The notes beneath the pieces were generated by a model. The model saw only the letters and a list, made by a program, of their open reading frames with translations. It did not search any database and was not told where the DNA came from. Both the position numbers and the translations under genes were made by a program. Of a stretch of 64,000 nt of DNA, positions 46,276 to 55,507 are shown in pieces. Numbering within the stretch: the stretch's first letter is position 1; every line of letters begins with the position of its first letter. This DNA comes from Piscinibacter sp. HJYY11 (GTDB taxonomy: Bacteria > Pseudomonadota > Gammaproteobacteria > Burkholderiales > Burkholderiaceae_C): NCBI RefSeq assembly GCF_016735515.1, contig NZ_JAERQZ010000001.1, positions 3,274,746-3,338,745 of the forward strand, read 5' to 3'.

Positions 46276-46878
46276 TCAGGCGTCCTTCACGGGCAGCGGC
46301 AGCTGGAGCCGCGCGCGGATGGCCTGGCGCGAGGCACGCAGGATGGCGCTGGAGTGCTCGGGGTCGGCGATCGAGCGGGCCAGCACCACGGCGCCGACCA
46401 TCTCCGACAGCAGCGAGACGGCGCCGATGCCGGGCTCGTCGTGGCCCAGGCCTTCCAGCTGGCCGGCGATCAGCGTCGTGAGGCGGGCAGCGCCCTGCTC
46501 GAAGGCCACCCGCGCTTCGGGCACGAGCCGCGGCAGGTCGGCGGCCATCGTCGCGATGGGGCAGCCTTCTTCGCGGTGGTCGCGGTGGTAGCGCGAGAGG
46601 TAGAAGGCCACGTAGGCGGCCAGGCCCTCGCCGGCGGGCTTGCCGGCCGAGAGCTCCTCGAAGTAGGCGCAGGCGGTGTCGAACATCTCGCCGATGGCGG
46701 CGACCAGCAGCTCGTCCTTGCTCGCGAAGTGGGCGTAGAAACCGCCGTGCGTGAGCCCGGCGCGGCCCATGATGGCGGCCACGCCGATGCGGTCGGGGCC
46801 TTCCAGGCGGATGGCGGCCGCGGCCTCCTTCAGCACGCGGGCGCGGGTGCGTTGTTTGTGGTCGGCGTCGTAGCGCAT
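46276..46878 (-). CDS. TetR/AcrR family transcriptional regulator
   Basis: The 200-residue regulator has a TetR helix-turn-helix (RARVLKEAAAAIRLEGPDRIGVAAIMGRAGLTHGGFYAHFASKDEL, about 10-55) and a ligand-binding helical domain. ATG 46878 starts MRYDADHKQRTR; an upstream in-frame extension is non-conserved and would cross the promoter of fpr. It may regulate itself, phoX or fpr. The ligand is unknown. Confidence 0.88.
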   Translation of the reverse strand: MRYDADHKQRTRARVLKEAAAAIRLEGPDRIGVAAIMGRAGLTHGGFYAHFASKDELLVAAIGEMFDTACAYFEELSAGKPAGEGLAAYVAFYLSRYHRDHREEGCPIATMAADLPRLVPEARVAFEQGAARLTTLIAGQLEGLGHDEPGIGAVSLLSEMVGAVVLARSIADPEHSSAILRASRQAIRARLQLPLPVKDA

Positions 46879-47017
46879 GGGGTGGATGATATGACGAACG
46901 AAATATAACGGCCTGGCCACCCGAGGTGCAGCCAGGGCCGCGGCCCCGGGCTTGAGGGACGCCGCGCTGGGCGTGACCTGCGACAATGCGGGTTTTTCCG
47001 GGTTTTGGATTTTCCGC

Positions 47018-47791
47018 ATGAGCAACCTCTTCGACGCCAAGGTGTTGAGCGTTCGTCACTGGACCGACCGGCAGTTCTCGTTCACCTGCACCCGCGACCC
47101 CGGCTTTCGCTTCCAGAGCGGCCAGTTCACGATGATCGGCCTCGAGGTCGACGGCAAGCCGCTCTTGCGCGCCTACAGCGTGGTGAGCCCGCACTGGGAA
47201 GAGACGCTCGAATTCCTCAGCATCAAGGTGCCCGACGGCCCGCTCACCTCGCGCCTGCAGCACATCCAGGTCGGCGACACGGTGAAGATCGGCCGCAAGG
47301 CCTCGGGCACGCTGCTCACGCAGAACCTCTTGCCCGGCAAGAACCTGTACCTGCTGTCCACCGGCACGGGCCTCGCACCCTTCATGGCGATGATCCGCGA
47401 CCCCGAGGTGTACGAGCTCTACGAGAAGGTGATCCTCGTGCACGGCTGCCGCCAGGTCGGCGAGCTGGCCTACGACGAGGTCATCACCAAGGAGCTGCCG
47501 GCCAACGAGTACTTCGGTGACCAGGTGAAGGAAAAGCTCATCTACTACCCGACCGTCACGCGCGAAGCCTTCCGCAACCAGGGCCGCATCCCGGTGCTGA
47601 TGGAAACCGGCAAGCTGTTCCACGACATCGGCCTGCCGCCGATGAGCAAGGAAAACGACCGCTTCATGCTGTGCGGCAGCCCCGAGATGCTGCGCGACAC
47701 ACGCGCCTTGTTCGACAAGGCCGGCATGACCGAGGGCAACATGAGCCACCCGGGTCACTTCGTGATCGAGCGGGCGTTCGTCGAGAAGTGA
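47018..47791 (+). CDS. fpr: Ferredoxin--NADP+ reductase
   Basis: The 257-residue FAD protein passes electrons between NADPH and ferredoxin or flavodoxin. The FAD motif RAYSVVSP, the NADPH-binding STGTGLAPF and the C-terminal VIERAFVEK are as in bacterial Fpr (short, AVEW-type variant absent). ATG 47018 starts MSNLFDAKVLSV, in line with relatives. It is divergent from the TetR gene with about 140 bases between. Likely functions include redox defence and supply of reduced ferredoxin. Confidence 0.94.
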   Translation: MSNLFDAKVLSVRHWTDRQFSFTCTRDPGFRFQSGQFTMIGLEVDGKPLLRAYSVVSPHWEETLEFLSIKVPDGPLTSRLQHIQVGDTVKIGRKASGTLLTQNLLPGKNLYLLSTGTGLAPFMAMIRDPEVYELYEKVILVHGCRQVGELAYDEVITKELPANEYFGDQVKEKLIYYPTVTREAFRNQGRIPVLMETGKLFHDIGLPPMSKENDRFMLCGSPEMLRDTRALFDKAGMTEGNMSHPGHFVIERAFVEK

Positions 47792-47792
47792 T

Positions 47793-47854
47793 GACAGCCC
47801 CCACGTCGCTGCGCTCCTGCCCCCCGAGGGGTCGCAGCCCGGCTTCGGGCGGCC
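47793..47854 (-). repeat. Dispersed intergenic repeat, copy 2
   Basis: On the minus strand this region reads GGCCGCCCGAAGCCGGGCTG and then CCCCTCGGGGGG, matching copy 1 (27035-27080) in the same order with few differences. It lies between fpr and the next convergent small gene. Confidence 0.5.
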
Positions 47855-47892
47855 GGGCGCCGGGCTGACCGCGCCAGCAGAGCCGAGTCAGG

Positions 47893-48084
47893 CTAGCCGA
47901 AGAAGAGCTTGAAGAGCTCGGGCTCGTCGACTTCGCGCGTCACGAGCCCGCGGATCGGTTCGTGGTAAGGCGCAGGCTGATGCGCCGTCACCAGGTCGGC
48001 CGGCATGGTCACACCCCAGGCGGTGTTGAATTCCTGGGCCGCGTTGCGGCGCGCGATCATCTCGTAGGCGTTGGCGGTGTTCAT
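47893..48084 (-). CDS. Small conserved hypothetical protein
   Basis: The 63-residue protein starts MNTANAYEMIARRNAAQEFNT and has a helical N-terminus and a hydrophobic end (LFKLFFG). No motif or family was recognised with certainty. It has a moderate ribosome-binding site. Codon use and GC are like the neighbours. Its role is unknown; it could be spurious but the ordered composition favours a real gene. Confidence 0.5.
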   Translation of the reverse strand: MNTANAYEMIARRNAAQEFNTAWGVTMPADLVTAHQPAPYHEPIRGLVTREVDEPELFKLFFG

Positions 48085-48225
48085 GGAGCCGTCCCTCAAT
48101 CTGTGTCTGGATGTGAAGGCTATCGGCTGCGCCAACCTCGGGATGAACCGAAAAGCAAGCCCTCCGGCCGCCACTTCATCACCCGCCTGGCATTCGCGTG
48201 ATTTTGTTGGCCGAATGCGCGCCGC

Positions 48226-51200
48226 TCAGGTGGTGACCGCCCGGCCGTCGAGCCAGCGCAGCACGCAGGCATAGAGCCGGCTGGGGGCGACCGGCTTGGT
48301 GATGTGGTCGTTCATGCCGGCGGCCAGGCAGACCTCGCGGTCTTCCGCATAGGCGTTGGCCGTCATCGCGAGGATGGGCAGGCGCTGCCGGCCGGCCAGC
48401 TGGCGGATGGCGCGCGAGGCGTCGAGGCCGTCCATCACCGGCATCTGCACATCCATCAGCACCAGCGCGTAGTCGTGCGCGCGCACGTGCTCCACCGCTT
48501 CGGCGCCGTTGCTCACCACGTCGACGGCGAGCTTGAGGCGGGAGAGGAGGGCGAGCGTCACCTCCTGGTTCACCGGCTCGTCGTCGACCAGCAGCACGCG
48601 CGCACCGGCGTGGCGGGCCACGATCTCATCCTGCGGCTGCGGCCGCGTGCCGGCGGCCTCGCCGGGCGGCGTGACGGCCACGCGCAGGCGGGCGGTCATC
48701 CAGAAGGTGCTGCCGATGCCGGGCGAGCTGCGCACGCCCACGTTGCCGCCCATCAGCGAGGCCAGGCGCTTGGCGATCACGAGGCCGAGGCCGGTGCCGC
48801 CGTACTTGCGCGAGGTGGAGTCGTCGGCCTGCGAGAACGACTGGAAGAGCCGTGCCTGCTGTTCGGGGCTGATGCCGATGCCGTGGTCCTGCACTTCGAT
48901 GTGCAGCATCACCACGTTCTCGGCCGACTGCGCCACGCGCGCGCGCAGCAGGATGTGGCCGTGCTCGCTGAACTTGATCGCGTTGCTGAGGAAGTTGAGC
49001 AGGATCTGCTCGAGCCGCAGCGGGTCGCCGATGAGCAGCGGCGGCATGCCGGGCGCAATCTCCGTGGTGAGGCGCAGGCCCTTGGCCATGGCGCGGTCGC
49101 GCAGCATGCCCTGGGCGTTGTCGATGATCTCGGTGAGCACGAACTCGCGCTCCTCCAGCTCGAGCCGGTCGGCTTCGATCTTCGAGAGGTCGAGGATGTC
49201 GTTGATCACGCCCAGCAGGTGGTGCGCTGCGGCACTCACCTTGCTGAGCTGCTCCAGCGCATGCGGCTCGTGCTGCAGGTTCTCCTGCAGCAGGTGCGTG
49301 AGGCCGATGATCGCGTTCATCGGCGTGCGGATCTCGTGGCTCATGTTGGCGAGGAAGGCGCTCTTGGCGCGGCTCGCGGTCTCGGCCGCGTTGCGCGCGG
49401 TCACGAGGTCGGTGGTGCGCTCGTTGACGAGCTGCTCCAGGTGATGGCGGTGGGCCTGCAGCTCCTCGCGCGCGGCGCGCTCCTCCGTGATGTCGATGAA
49501 GGCACCGTGCACGCGCGTGATCACGCCCTCGTGGTTGCGCACCGCGTTGCCGAGCGTGCGCACCCAGATGCGGCGGCCGCTCTTGGTGAGGATCTGCATC
49601 TCCAGGTCGTAGGCGATGCCGCGCCGCGCGCACGCGCTGAAGGCCTGGTGCACCAGGTCGCGGTACTCGGGCGCGTAGAACTGCCCGGCGTCGTCCAGCG
49701 TGGGCGAGTAGCCCGGCGGCATCTCGTGGATGATGGCCGCCTCGTCGGACCACACCAGCCGGTTGTCGCGCAGCGTGACGATCCACGCGCCCATGCGCAC
49801 GAGCCGGCTCGCCATCTTGAGCAGGCTCTCGCTCTGGCGCAGCTTCTCCTGCGATTCGTGTAGGTCGGTGATGTCCTGCACCACGCCAAGCACACGCGCC
49901 GGCTTGCCGTCGTTCATGACGACACGGCCGCGCGAGCGCACCCAGATCTCGCGCCCGGCGGCGGTGACCATCGGGATCTCGACGTCCCATGGCGTGCCGT
50001 CGGCGACCGCGGCGGCGATGAGCGGCTCCACCCGCTCGCGCGCGTCGCCGCGGCAGAACTGCCAGCCCTCGGCCATCGAGAACGACGAGCCTTGCGGCAC
50101 CTCCAGCAGCAGGCACATCTCGTTGGACGTGGTGGTCACGCCGCTCTGGATGTCGAGCTCCCAGCCGGCCACGCGCGCCAGCTCGCCGGTGCTCGAGAGC
50201 TGCTCCTCGCGCGAGCGCAGCGCCTGCTGCACGCGGTAGGCCTCGGTCACGTCGCTGAAGACGAGCACCACGCCGGTGACACGGCCCTGCGCATCGCGGA
50301 TCGGCGCAGCGCTGTCGGCGATCTGGTACTCGCGGCCGTCGCGCGAGAGGAGCGCGGTGTGGTTGGCCAGGCCCACCACTTCGCCGCTGGCGAGCACCGG
50401 CTTCACCGGGTCTTCGGCCGGTGTGCGCGAGTCGGCGTTGATGATGCGGAAGACGTCGAGCAGCGGCCGGCCGATGGCCTCGGCCGCCGGCCAGCCGGTC
50501 AGCCGCTGGGCGGTGGCGTTCATGCGGGTGATGTGGCCGCGGGTGTCGGTGACGATCACCGCGTCGCCGATCGAATGCAGCGTGGTGGCAAGGTTCTCCT
50601 CGCTGTCGCGCAGCGCACGCTCGGCCTCGGCGCGGGCGCGCAGCATGGTGGAGAAGTCGTCGGCCAGCGCGCCCACTTCGCGCGGGGCGCCGTCGAGGGT
50701 CAGGTGGGCAAGGGCCTCGGGGTCGGGCGAGACGGTCGCGCGGCGCGCGGCCGCGGCCATCGCCTCCACCGGCCCGCTGGTGCGGCGGGCGATCAGGAAG
50801 GCGAGCCCGGCCGCCAGGCCGACCGCGAGCAGCGCAAGGGTGATGCTGAACAGCGTGCGCTCGCGCACCGGGCCGTAGACGGTCTCCACCGGGATGCCGA
50901 CGGCCGCGTGCCAGTCGGTGCCGCGCACCGGCACCACGCCGAAGATGCGGTTCACGCCTTCGAAGTCGGGCGACTCGCCGGTGCGCGCCTCGCCCGGCGC
51001 CAGCTCCTTGAACCAGCGGATGTGCGCGAGGCTCTTGCCGATCCATTCCTCGGGCTTCAGGCTGCTGCCGATCACCGCGCCCTTGCCGTCGACGATGCGG
51101 GCCAGCGCACGCGAGGGCAGCTCACCCGGGCCGGGCGCGAGGCGCAGCGTCGTCAGGTCGAGCGACATGGCGATGACGCCGGGGCTCTGCAGGCGGCCGT

Positions 51201-51702
51201 CGACCTCGCGATCGGGCAGCGGGTAGGCCACGAGCAGGATCCAGCGGTTGGTGAAGACGCCGCGGCTCAAGGGGCCGACGGTGAAGCGCTTGGTCTGCAG
51301 CGTCTCTTCCAGCGGGAGGCCGCCGCTCACGCGCATGGGCGTGCCCGGCGGCGGCTCGATCGCGCTGCACACGCGGTCGCCGTGGCGGTTGACGGAGATG
51401 AGGTTGGTGTAGGTGGGGAAGAGGCCGCGGAAGCTCTTGAAGAGCGGGTCGCACTGCTCGGCATCGAGCGAGTGCACGCCAGGGCGCTTGGCGAACAGGC
51501 CCAGCAGGCGCTCGGCGTTGGAGATGATGGCTTCGGTCTCGAGCGCCGCGCCGCGGGCGGCGCGCAGGGCCTCGACGGCGGCCCGCTCGGCGTCTTGTCT
51601 GGCCTGGGTGATGCCGTTGTAGGCGATCAATGCCAACAGCGGCAACGCCGTGGCCAGCACCAGGAGGCTCAGGCGTGCACGGATGGGCAATGCGCGGCGC
51701 AT
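48226..51702 (-). CDS. Hybrid sensor histidine kinase/response regulator with Cache and PAS domains
   Basis: The 1158-residue membrane kinase has an N-terminal helix (about 10-32), a periplasmic dCache-like sensor (about 35-280), a second helix (about 283-305) and HAMP (about 308-362). Three PAS regions follow (about 375-490, 500-620 and 635-750). The kinase core has phosphoacceptor His789 in FLANMSHEIRTPMNAIIG and an ATPase domain with N, G1 and G2 boxes. A receiver domain carries Asp1084 in VLMDVQMPVMDG. No separate response regulator or output domain is next to it, so a phosphotransfer partner must act in trans. Signal unknown. Confidence 0.92.
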   Translation of the reverse strand: MRRALPIRARLSLLVLATALPLLALIAYNGITQARQDAERAAVEALRAARGAALETEAIISNAERLLGLFAKRPGVHSLDAEQCDPLFKSFRGLFPTYTNLISVNRHGDRVCSAIEPPPGTPMRVSGGLPLEETLQTKRFTVGPLSRGVFTNRWILLVAYPLPDREVDGRLQSPGVIAMSLDLTTLRLAPGPGELPSRALARIVDGKGAVIGSSLKPEEWIGKSLAHIRWFKELAPGEARTGESPDFEGVNRIFGVVPVRGTDWHAAVGIPVETVYGPVRERTLFSITLALLAVGLAAGLAFLIARRTSGPVEAMAAAARRATVSPDPEALAHLTLDGAPREVGALADDFSTMLRARAEAERALRDSEENLATTLHSIGDAVIVTDTRGHITRMNATAQRLTGWPAAEAIGRPLLDVFRIINADSRTPAEDPVKPVLASGEVVGLANHTALLSRDGREYQIADSAAPIRDAQGRVTGVVLVFSDVTEAYRVQQALRSREEQLSSTGELARVAGWELDIQSGVTTTSNEMCLLLEVPQGSSFSMAEGWQFCRGDARERVEPLIAAAVADGTPWDVEIPMVTAAGREIWVRSRGRVVMNDGKPARVLGVVQDITDLHESQEKLRQSESLLKMASRLVRMGAWIVTLRDNRLVWSDEAAIIHEMPPGYSPTLDDAGQFYAPEYRDLVHQAFSACARRGIAYDLEMQILTKSGRRIWVRTLGNAVRNHEGVITRVHGAFIDITEERAAREELQAHRHHLEQLVNERTTDLVTARNAAETASRAKSAFLANMSHEIRTPMNAIIGLTHLLQENLQHEPHALEQLSKVSAAAHHLLGVINDILDLSKIEADRLELEEREFVLTEIIDNAQGMLRDRAMAKGLRLTTEIAPGMPPLLIGDPLRLEQILLNFLSNAIKFSEHGHILLRARVAQSAENVVMLHIEVQDHGIGISPEQQARLFQSFSQADDSTSRKYGGTGLGLVIAKRLASLMGGNVGVRSSPGIGSTFWMTARLRVAVTPPGEAAGTRPQPQDEIVARHAGARVLLVDDEPVNQEVTLALLSRLKLAVDVVSNGAEAVEHVRAHDYALVLMDVQMPVMDGLDASRAIRQLAGRQRLPILAMTANAYAEDREVCLAAGMNDHITKPVAPSRLYACVLRWLDGRAVTT

Positions 51703-51809
51703 CGGGGCATTTCAGCATGTGCGGGAGCCGCACGGGTCCTGGGGGTGCCCGCATTGTGGACACCCGTCTGCTCGGGTAGCCTGCCGGCTGCAACTTCCAC
51801 CACGCAGCG

Positions 51810-52460
51810 ATGGCATCGGCGCAACAGCGGGGCATCCTCGGTCGGCTGGCCGATGGCATGAAACGGCTCATCGAGCGTGTGCCCGACACGTCGGCCGCCG
51901 CGTTGCCGCCGGGGGCCGGGCTGCTCGACGGCATCGGCTGGAGCGAGTTCGAGCGCCAGGTGGCCGAGGGCTTCCGCCATCGAGGCTACGCCGTGAGCGA
52001 CACCGGCGGCGGCGGGGGCCGCCCCATCGACATGGTGCTCACTCGCGGGCAGGACCGCTTTCTCGTCGACTGCAAACCCTGGCGCACGCTCGCCGTCGGG
52101 CCGGCACCGGTGCGCGAGCTGCTCGCGCTGGTGCGAAGCCTGGGGGCGGCGGGCGGCTTCGTCGTCAGCTCGGGCGAGTTCACCGCCGAGGCGCGCCAGC
52201 TGGCCGAGGGCCACAAGGTGCAGCTGATCGACGGCAAGGTGCTGCGCGAGCTGCTCAACACCCGCGAGGAGAAGACACAGCCGGTGGTGGTGCGCCGCGA
52301 GGGGCCGTTTCCCGACACCACGCTGCCGCCGTCAGCCTGGCGCCTGCGGGCGCAGCCCTGCCCGCTGTGCGGCGGTGCGATGGAAGAAGCCGAGCGACAG
52401 GGCCGGCGTGTGCTGGCCTGCGTGCACCACCCGCTGTGCGAGGGCCTGCGCGAGGTCTAG
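51810..52460 (+). CDS. Mrr-like restriction endonuclease domain with zinc-ribbon tail
   Basis: The 216-residue protein has an Mrr_cat-like fold (SEFERQVAEGFRHRGYAVSDTGGGGGRPIDMVL..., VREL). The nuclease signature Asp...(E/Q)xK appears as IDMVL with DCK in FLVDCKPW, so the middle acidic residue is Asp instead of the usual Glu/Gln. A C-terminal CPLCGGAM...C...C motif (about 190-213) looks like a topoisomerase-type zinc ribbon. It may be a DNA-modification-dependent nuclease or a repair/resolution protein. It lies divergent from the kinase gene with 107 bases between. It has no adjacent methyltransferase. Confidence 0.75.
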   Translation: MASAQQRGILGRLADGMKRLIERVPDTSAAALPPGAGLLDGIGWSEFERQVAEGFRHRGYAVSDTGGGGGRPIDMVLTRGQDRFLVDCKPWRTLAVGPAPVRELLALVRSLGAAGGFVVSSGEFTAEARQLAEGHKVQLIDGKVLRELLNTREEKTQPVVVRREGPFPDTTLPPSAWRLRAQPCPLCGGAMEEAERQGRRVLACVHHPLCEGLREV

Positions 52461-52594
52461 CGAGGCGTGAGAGGCGAGCGGCGCGCGTGGCTGAACCGCG
52501 AGCGCCACAGCGCCACCCACTCGACCAGACCCCACAGCAGGGCGCAGCCCAGCGCAGGGGCCGAGCCGAGGAAGAGAGGGCGGGGTCGGGCCAT
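52457..52594 (-). CDS. Small single-pass membrane protein
   Basis: The 45-residue product MARPRPLFLGSAPALGCALLWG... has one hydrophobic helix and a basic tail (SRFSHARRSPLTPR). It resembles small hypothetical proteins I recall from Burkholderiales. The stop overlaps the end of the Mrr-like gene by four bases on the opposite strand. No strong ribosome-binding site is seen, so the call is tentative. Confidence 0.4.
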   Translation of the reverse strand: MARPRPLFLGSAPALGCALLWGLVEWVALWRSRFSHARRSPLTPR

Positions 52595-52702
52595 GCCAGC
52601 CACCGTATCGGCGCTGTGTGACAGCGGCGTGTCAGCGGCGGGCCGGTGGTATTGCCGCAAGGGTCTGCATCAACTGTCACATCGCGCCGCTAGTCTGGGC
52701 GG

Positions 52703-53725
52703 GTGAACCGCGTCGACTTGCCCGCCCTGGCCGAACTGCAAGGCCTCGTGGACGAGGGCGGCTCGCACCTGCAGCAGCGGGTCGTCTGCGAGGTGCCATG
52801 CGGCGACACGTCGCTGCCGGTGCACGTGATCACGCTCGGCAACCCCGGGCCCGACGTGCCGGCGATCGGCATTTTTGGCGGCGTGCACGGCCTGGAGCGC
52901 ATCGGTGCCGAGGTGGCGCTCGCCTTCCTGCGCAGCCTGGTGATGCGCCTGCCGTGGGACGGCGTGCTGCACCGCCAGCTCGAATCGCTGCGCATGGTGT
53001 TCATGCCGCTGGTCAACCCGGCCGGCATGGCGCTCGGCACACGGGCCAATGCGCGTGGGGTGGACCTGATGCGCAACGCGCCCGTCGATGCGGTGGGCCG
53101 GGTGCCGTTTCTCATCGGCGGGCAGCGGCGCAGTGCCTCGCTGCCCTGGTACCGCGGCGAAGCGGGCGCGCCAATGGAAGCCGAGAGCGACGCGCTGTGC
53201 CGCGTCGTCGAAGACGAGCTGCTCGGTCGCCCCTTCAGCCTGGCGATCGATTGCCATTCGGGCTTCGGCCTGCGCGACCGCATCTGGTTCCCGCATGCGC
53301 ACACGCCGGCGCCGATCGAGCACCTGCCGGAGCTCTTCGCCCTGCAGCACATCCTCGACCGGGCACTCACCCACCACCGCTACGTGCTGGAGCCGCAGAG
53401 CCGCCAGTACCTCGCGCATGGCGACCTGTGGGACCACCTCTACCTGCGCTCGCTCGAGCGATCAGGACACGTGTTCCTGCCGCTCACGCTGGAGATGGGC
53501 TCATGGCTGTGGGTCAAGAAGAACCCGCGCCAGCTGTTCTCGCGCCACGGGCTCTTCAACCCGCTGATCGAGCACCGCCAGCAGCGCGTGCTGCGCACGC
53601 ACGTGAACTGGCTCGACTTCATGGCCCGTGCGGTGGCGAGCTACCGGCGCTGGGTGCCGCTGGACGACGCGGAGCGCGACCGCTTGCGCGCCGAGGCCCG
53701 CACCCATTGGTACGGGCCGGCCTGA
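52703..53725 (+). CDS. M14 family zinc carboxypeptidase / deacylase-like protein
   Basis: The 340-residue protein has GGVHGLERIG (His-x-x-Glu zinc ligands, near 60-68) and IDCHSGFG (third ligand His), the M14 pattern shared with succinylglutamate desuccinylase and aspartoacylase-like enzymes. No signal peptide is visible, so it acts in the cytoplasm. GTG 52703 gives a product starting with a helix; there is no strong alternative. Substrate is unknown. It is convergent with azoR, five bases apart. Confidence 0.85.
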   Translation: MNRVDLPALAELQGLVDEGGSHLQQRVVCEVPCGDTSLPVHVITLGNPGPDVPAIGIFGGVHGLERIGAEVALAFLRSLVMRLPWDGVLHRQLESLRMVFMPLVNPAGMALGTRANARGVDLMRNAPVDAVGRVPFLIGGQRRSASLPWYRGEAGAPMEAESDALCRVVEDELLGRPFSLAIDCHSGFGLRDRIWFPHAHTPAPIEHLPELFALQHILDRALTHHRYVLEPQSRQYLAHGDLWDHLYLRSLERSGHVFLPLTLEMGSWLWVKKNPRQLFSRHGLFNPLIEHRQQRVLRTHVNWLDFMARAVASYRRWVPLDDAERDRLRAEARTHWYGPA

Positions 53726-53729
53726 ACGC

Positions 53730-54332
53730 TCAGGCGGCGACGGTCTCGCCGAAGGCCGCGTCGATCTGCGCCGCAGCCGAGGCCAGGGCCTTCTTCTCGG
53801 CTTCCGGGCCCATCGCCAGGCCTTCGGCGTAGAAGAACGTCACGTCGGTCATGCCGAGGAAGCCCAGCACCGCCTTCAGGTAGGGCACCTGGCTGTCGGC
53901 CGGCGTGTCGCGGTAGATGCCGCCGCGGGCCAGCGCGATGTAGACCTTCTTGCCGGTGAGCAGGCCCACCGGGCCCTTGTCGGTGTACTTGAAGGTGACA
54001 CCGGCGCGGGCGATGGCGTCGATCCAGTTCTTGAGCGCGGCGGGTACGCCGAAGTTGTACATGGGCACGCCCAGCACCACCACGTCGGCGGCCTGCACCT
54101 CGGCGATCAGCGCGTCGTCCTGCGCCACGCGGGCGGCCTGGGCCGGGGTGCGCTGGTCGGCGGGGGTGAAGAGGGCGCCGAGGGCGGCTTCGTCGAGCGC
54201 CGGCACGGGCGCCTTGCCGAGGTCACGCACGGTCAGGGTGGCGTGGCCCAGGCGCTGGACGATGTCACCGGCCAGGCGGGTGGAATGCGACCCGGTGGTG
54301 CGGGCGCTGGAGTTGATCTGCAGGACGTTCAT
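53730..54332 (-). CDS. azoR: FMN-dependent NADH azoreductase
   Basis: The 200-residue flavodoxin-fold enzyme ([21 protein letters not shown], then [29 protein letters not shown]) is a typical AcpD/AzoR. It reduces quinones and azo compounds with NADH by two electrons. GGAGC precedes ATG 54332; the in-frame extension would run through the promoter. It is divergent from a LysR gene, which probably controls it. The 114-base gap holds an inverted repeat. Confidence 0.93.
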   Translation of the reverse strand: MNVLQINSSARTTGSHSTRLAGDIVQRLGHATLTVRDLGKAPVPALDEAALGALFTPADQRTPAQAARVAQDDALIAEVQAADVVVLGVPMYNFGVPAALKNWIDAIARAGVTFKYTDKGPVGLLTGKKVYIALARGGIYRDTPADSQVPYLKAVLGFLGMTDVTFFYAEGLAMGPEAEKKALASAAAQIDAAFGETVAA

Positions 54333-54374
54333 CGTGGGCTCCTTGTGGGAAACGTTGTCGATGGAGCCAATGTA

Positions 54375-54415
54375 GTTATCCCGAATCGAAACCAGAAGAC
54401 GCTGAAATGGATAAC
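54375..54415. promoter_or_regulatory. Inverted repeat in azoR-LysR divergent promoter
   Basis: GTTATCC (54375-54381) and GGATAAC (54409-54415) are perfect 7-base inverted arms 27 bases apart, between the two starts. LysR regulators often use such spaced dyads, so this is a fair operator candidate. Confidence 0.45.
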
Positions 54416-54446
54416 ATTGTTCCGCCACTGCAACGATGAGGTGACC

Positions 54447-55415
54447 ATGAACACGATCGAGCCCAACGACCTGCTGCTGTTTGCGCGGGTGGTGGAAGAG
54501 GGCAGTTTCAGCCGCGCGGGCGAGCGCCTGGGCCTGCCAAAGTCGACCGTCTCACGCCGCGTGGCCGCGCTCGAGGCGCAGCTGGGTGAGCGCCTGCTTC
54601 TGCGCACGACCCGCAAACTCAGCCTCACCGACCTCGGCCACGGCTTGCTCGCGCATGCCCGCCAAGTGGCCGACGAGGCCGAAGCGGCCGCCGCCCTGGC
54701 CCAGCACCGCCAGGTGGAGCCGAGCGGGCGGCTGCGCGTCTCGATGCCGGGCGACTTCGCCACCGGCGTGCTGAGCGAGGTGCTGCCGGCCTTTGCGGCA
54801 CGCTACCCGGCGATCTCGCTGGAGATCGATCTGTCGCCGCGCCGGGTCGACCTGATCGGGGAGAACTTCGACCTCGCCATCCGCATGGGCGAGCTGGCCG
54901 ACGACGCCACCCTGGCCGCGCGCCTGCTGGCCGATCTGTCGCAAGGCCTGTACGCGTCGCCGGCCTACCTGCAGCGGCGTGGCACCCCGTCCGAGCCGGA
55001 AGCGCTGATGGAGCACGACACGCTGCAGATCCTGTCGCGCCACGGCGAGCCCAAGCCCTGGGTGCTGGAACGCGAGGGCCAGCGCTGGGAAGGCATCCCG
55101 CCGGCGCGGGCGCGGGCCAATTCCCCCGAGCTGCTGATCCGCATGGCGCTGGGCGGTGCGGGCATCGCCATGGCGTCGGACCACTTCGCCGAGCCCTATG
55201 TGCGCAGTGGCCAGCTCATGCCGCTGCTCGTCGACTGGTACCCGCCGAGTGCGCCGGCCTGGGCGGTGTTCCCGGGGCGGCGCCTGATGCCGGCCCGCAC
55301 GCGGGTGTTCCTCGATGCGCTGCAGGCCGAGTTCACCGGCCCGGCCTGCCAGGCGGCGCACGCCCGGCACGAAGGGATCCGCCAGGACCGTCGGGCGGGT
55401 GCGGTGGCGGCATAG
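54447..55415 (+). CDS. LysR family transcriptional regulator
   Basis: The 322-residue regulator has an N-terminal winged helix-turn-helix ([40 protein letters not shown]) and an effector domain (about 95-300). ATG 54447 is chosen because an upstream in-frame extension crosses the divergent promoter. Divergence from azoR suggests control of azoR by quinones or azo compounds. The C-terminal 15-20 residues are poorly conserved and polar. Confidence 0.92.
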   Translation: MNTIEPNDLLLFARVVEEGSFSRAGERLGLPKSTVSRRVAALEAQLGERLLLRTTRKLSLTDLGHGLLAHARQVADEAEAAAALAQHRQVEPSGRLRVSMPGDFATGVLSEVLPAFAARYPAISLEIDLSPRRVDLIGENFDLAIRMGELADDATLAARLLADLSQGLYASPAYLQRRGTPSEPEALMEHDTLQILSRHGEPKPWVLEREGQRWEGIPPARARANSPELLIRMALGGAGIAMASDHFAEPYVRSGQLMPLLVDWYPPSAPAWAVFPGRRLMPARTRVFLDALQAEFTGPACQAAHARHEGIRQDRRAGAVAA

Positions 55416-55507
55416 CCCGCGTCCCGCAGCGGGACCGGTGCCCGTCCTACAGCGGCGGCCGCGGCGCTCGCCTAGTCTGTGCGCAGCCTTGCCTGAAGGA
55501 GACGCCC

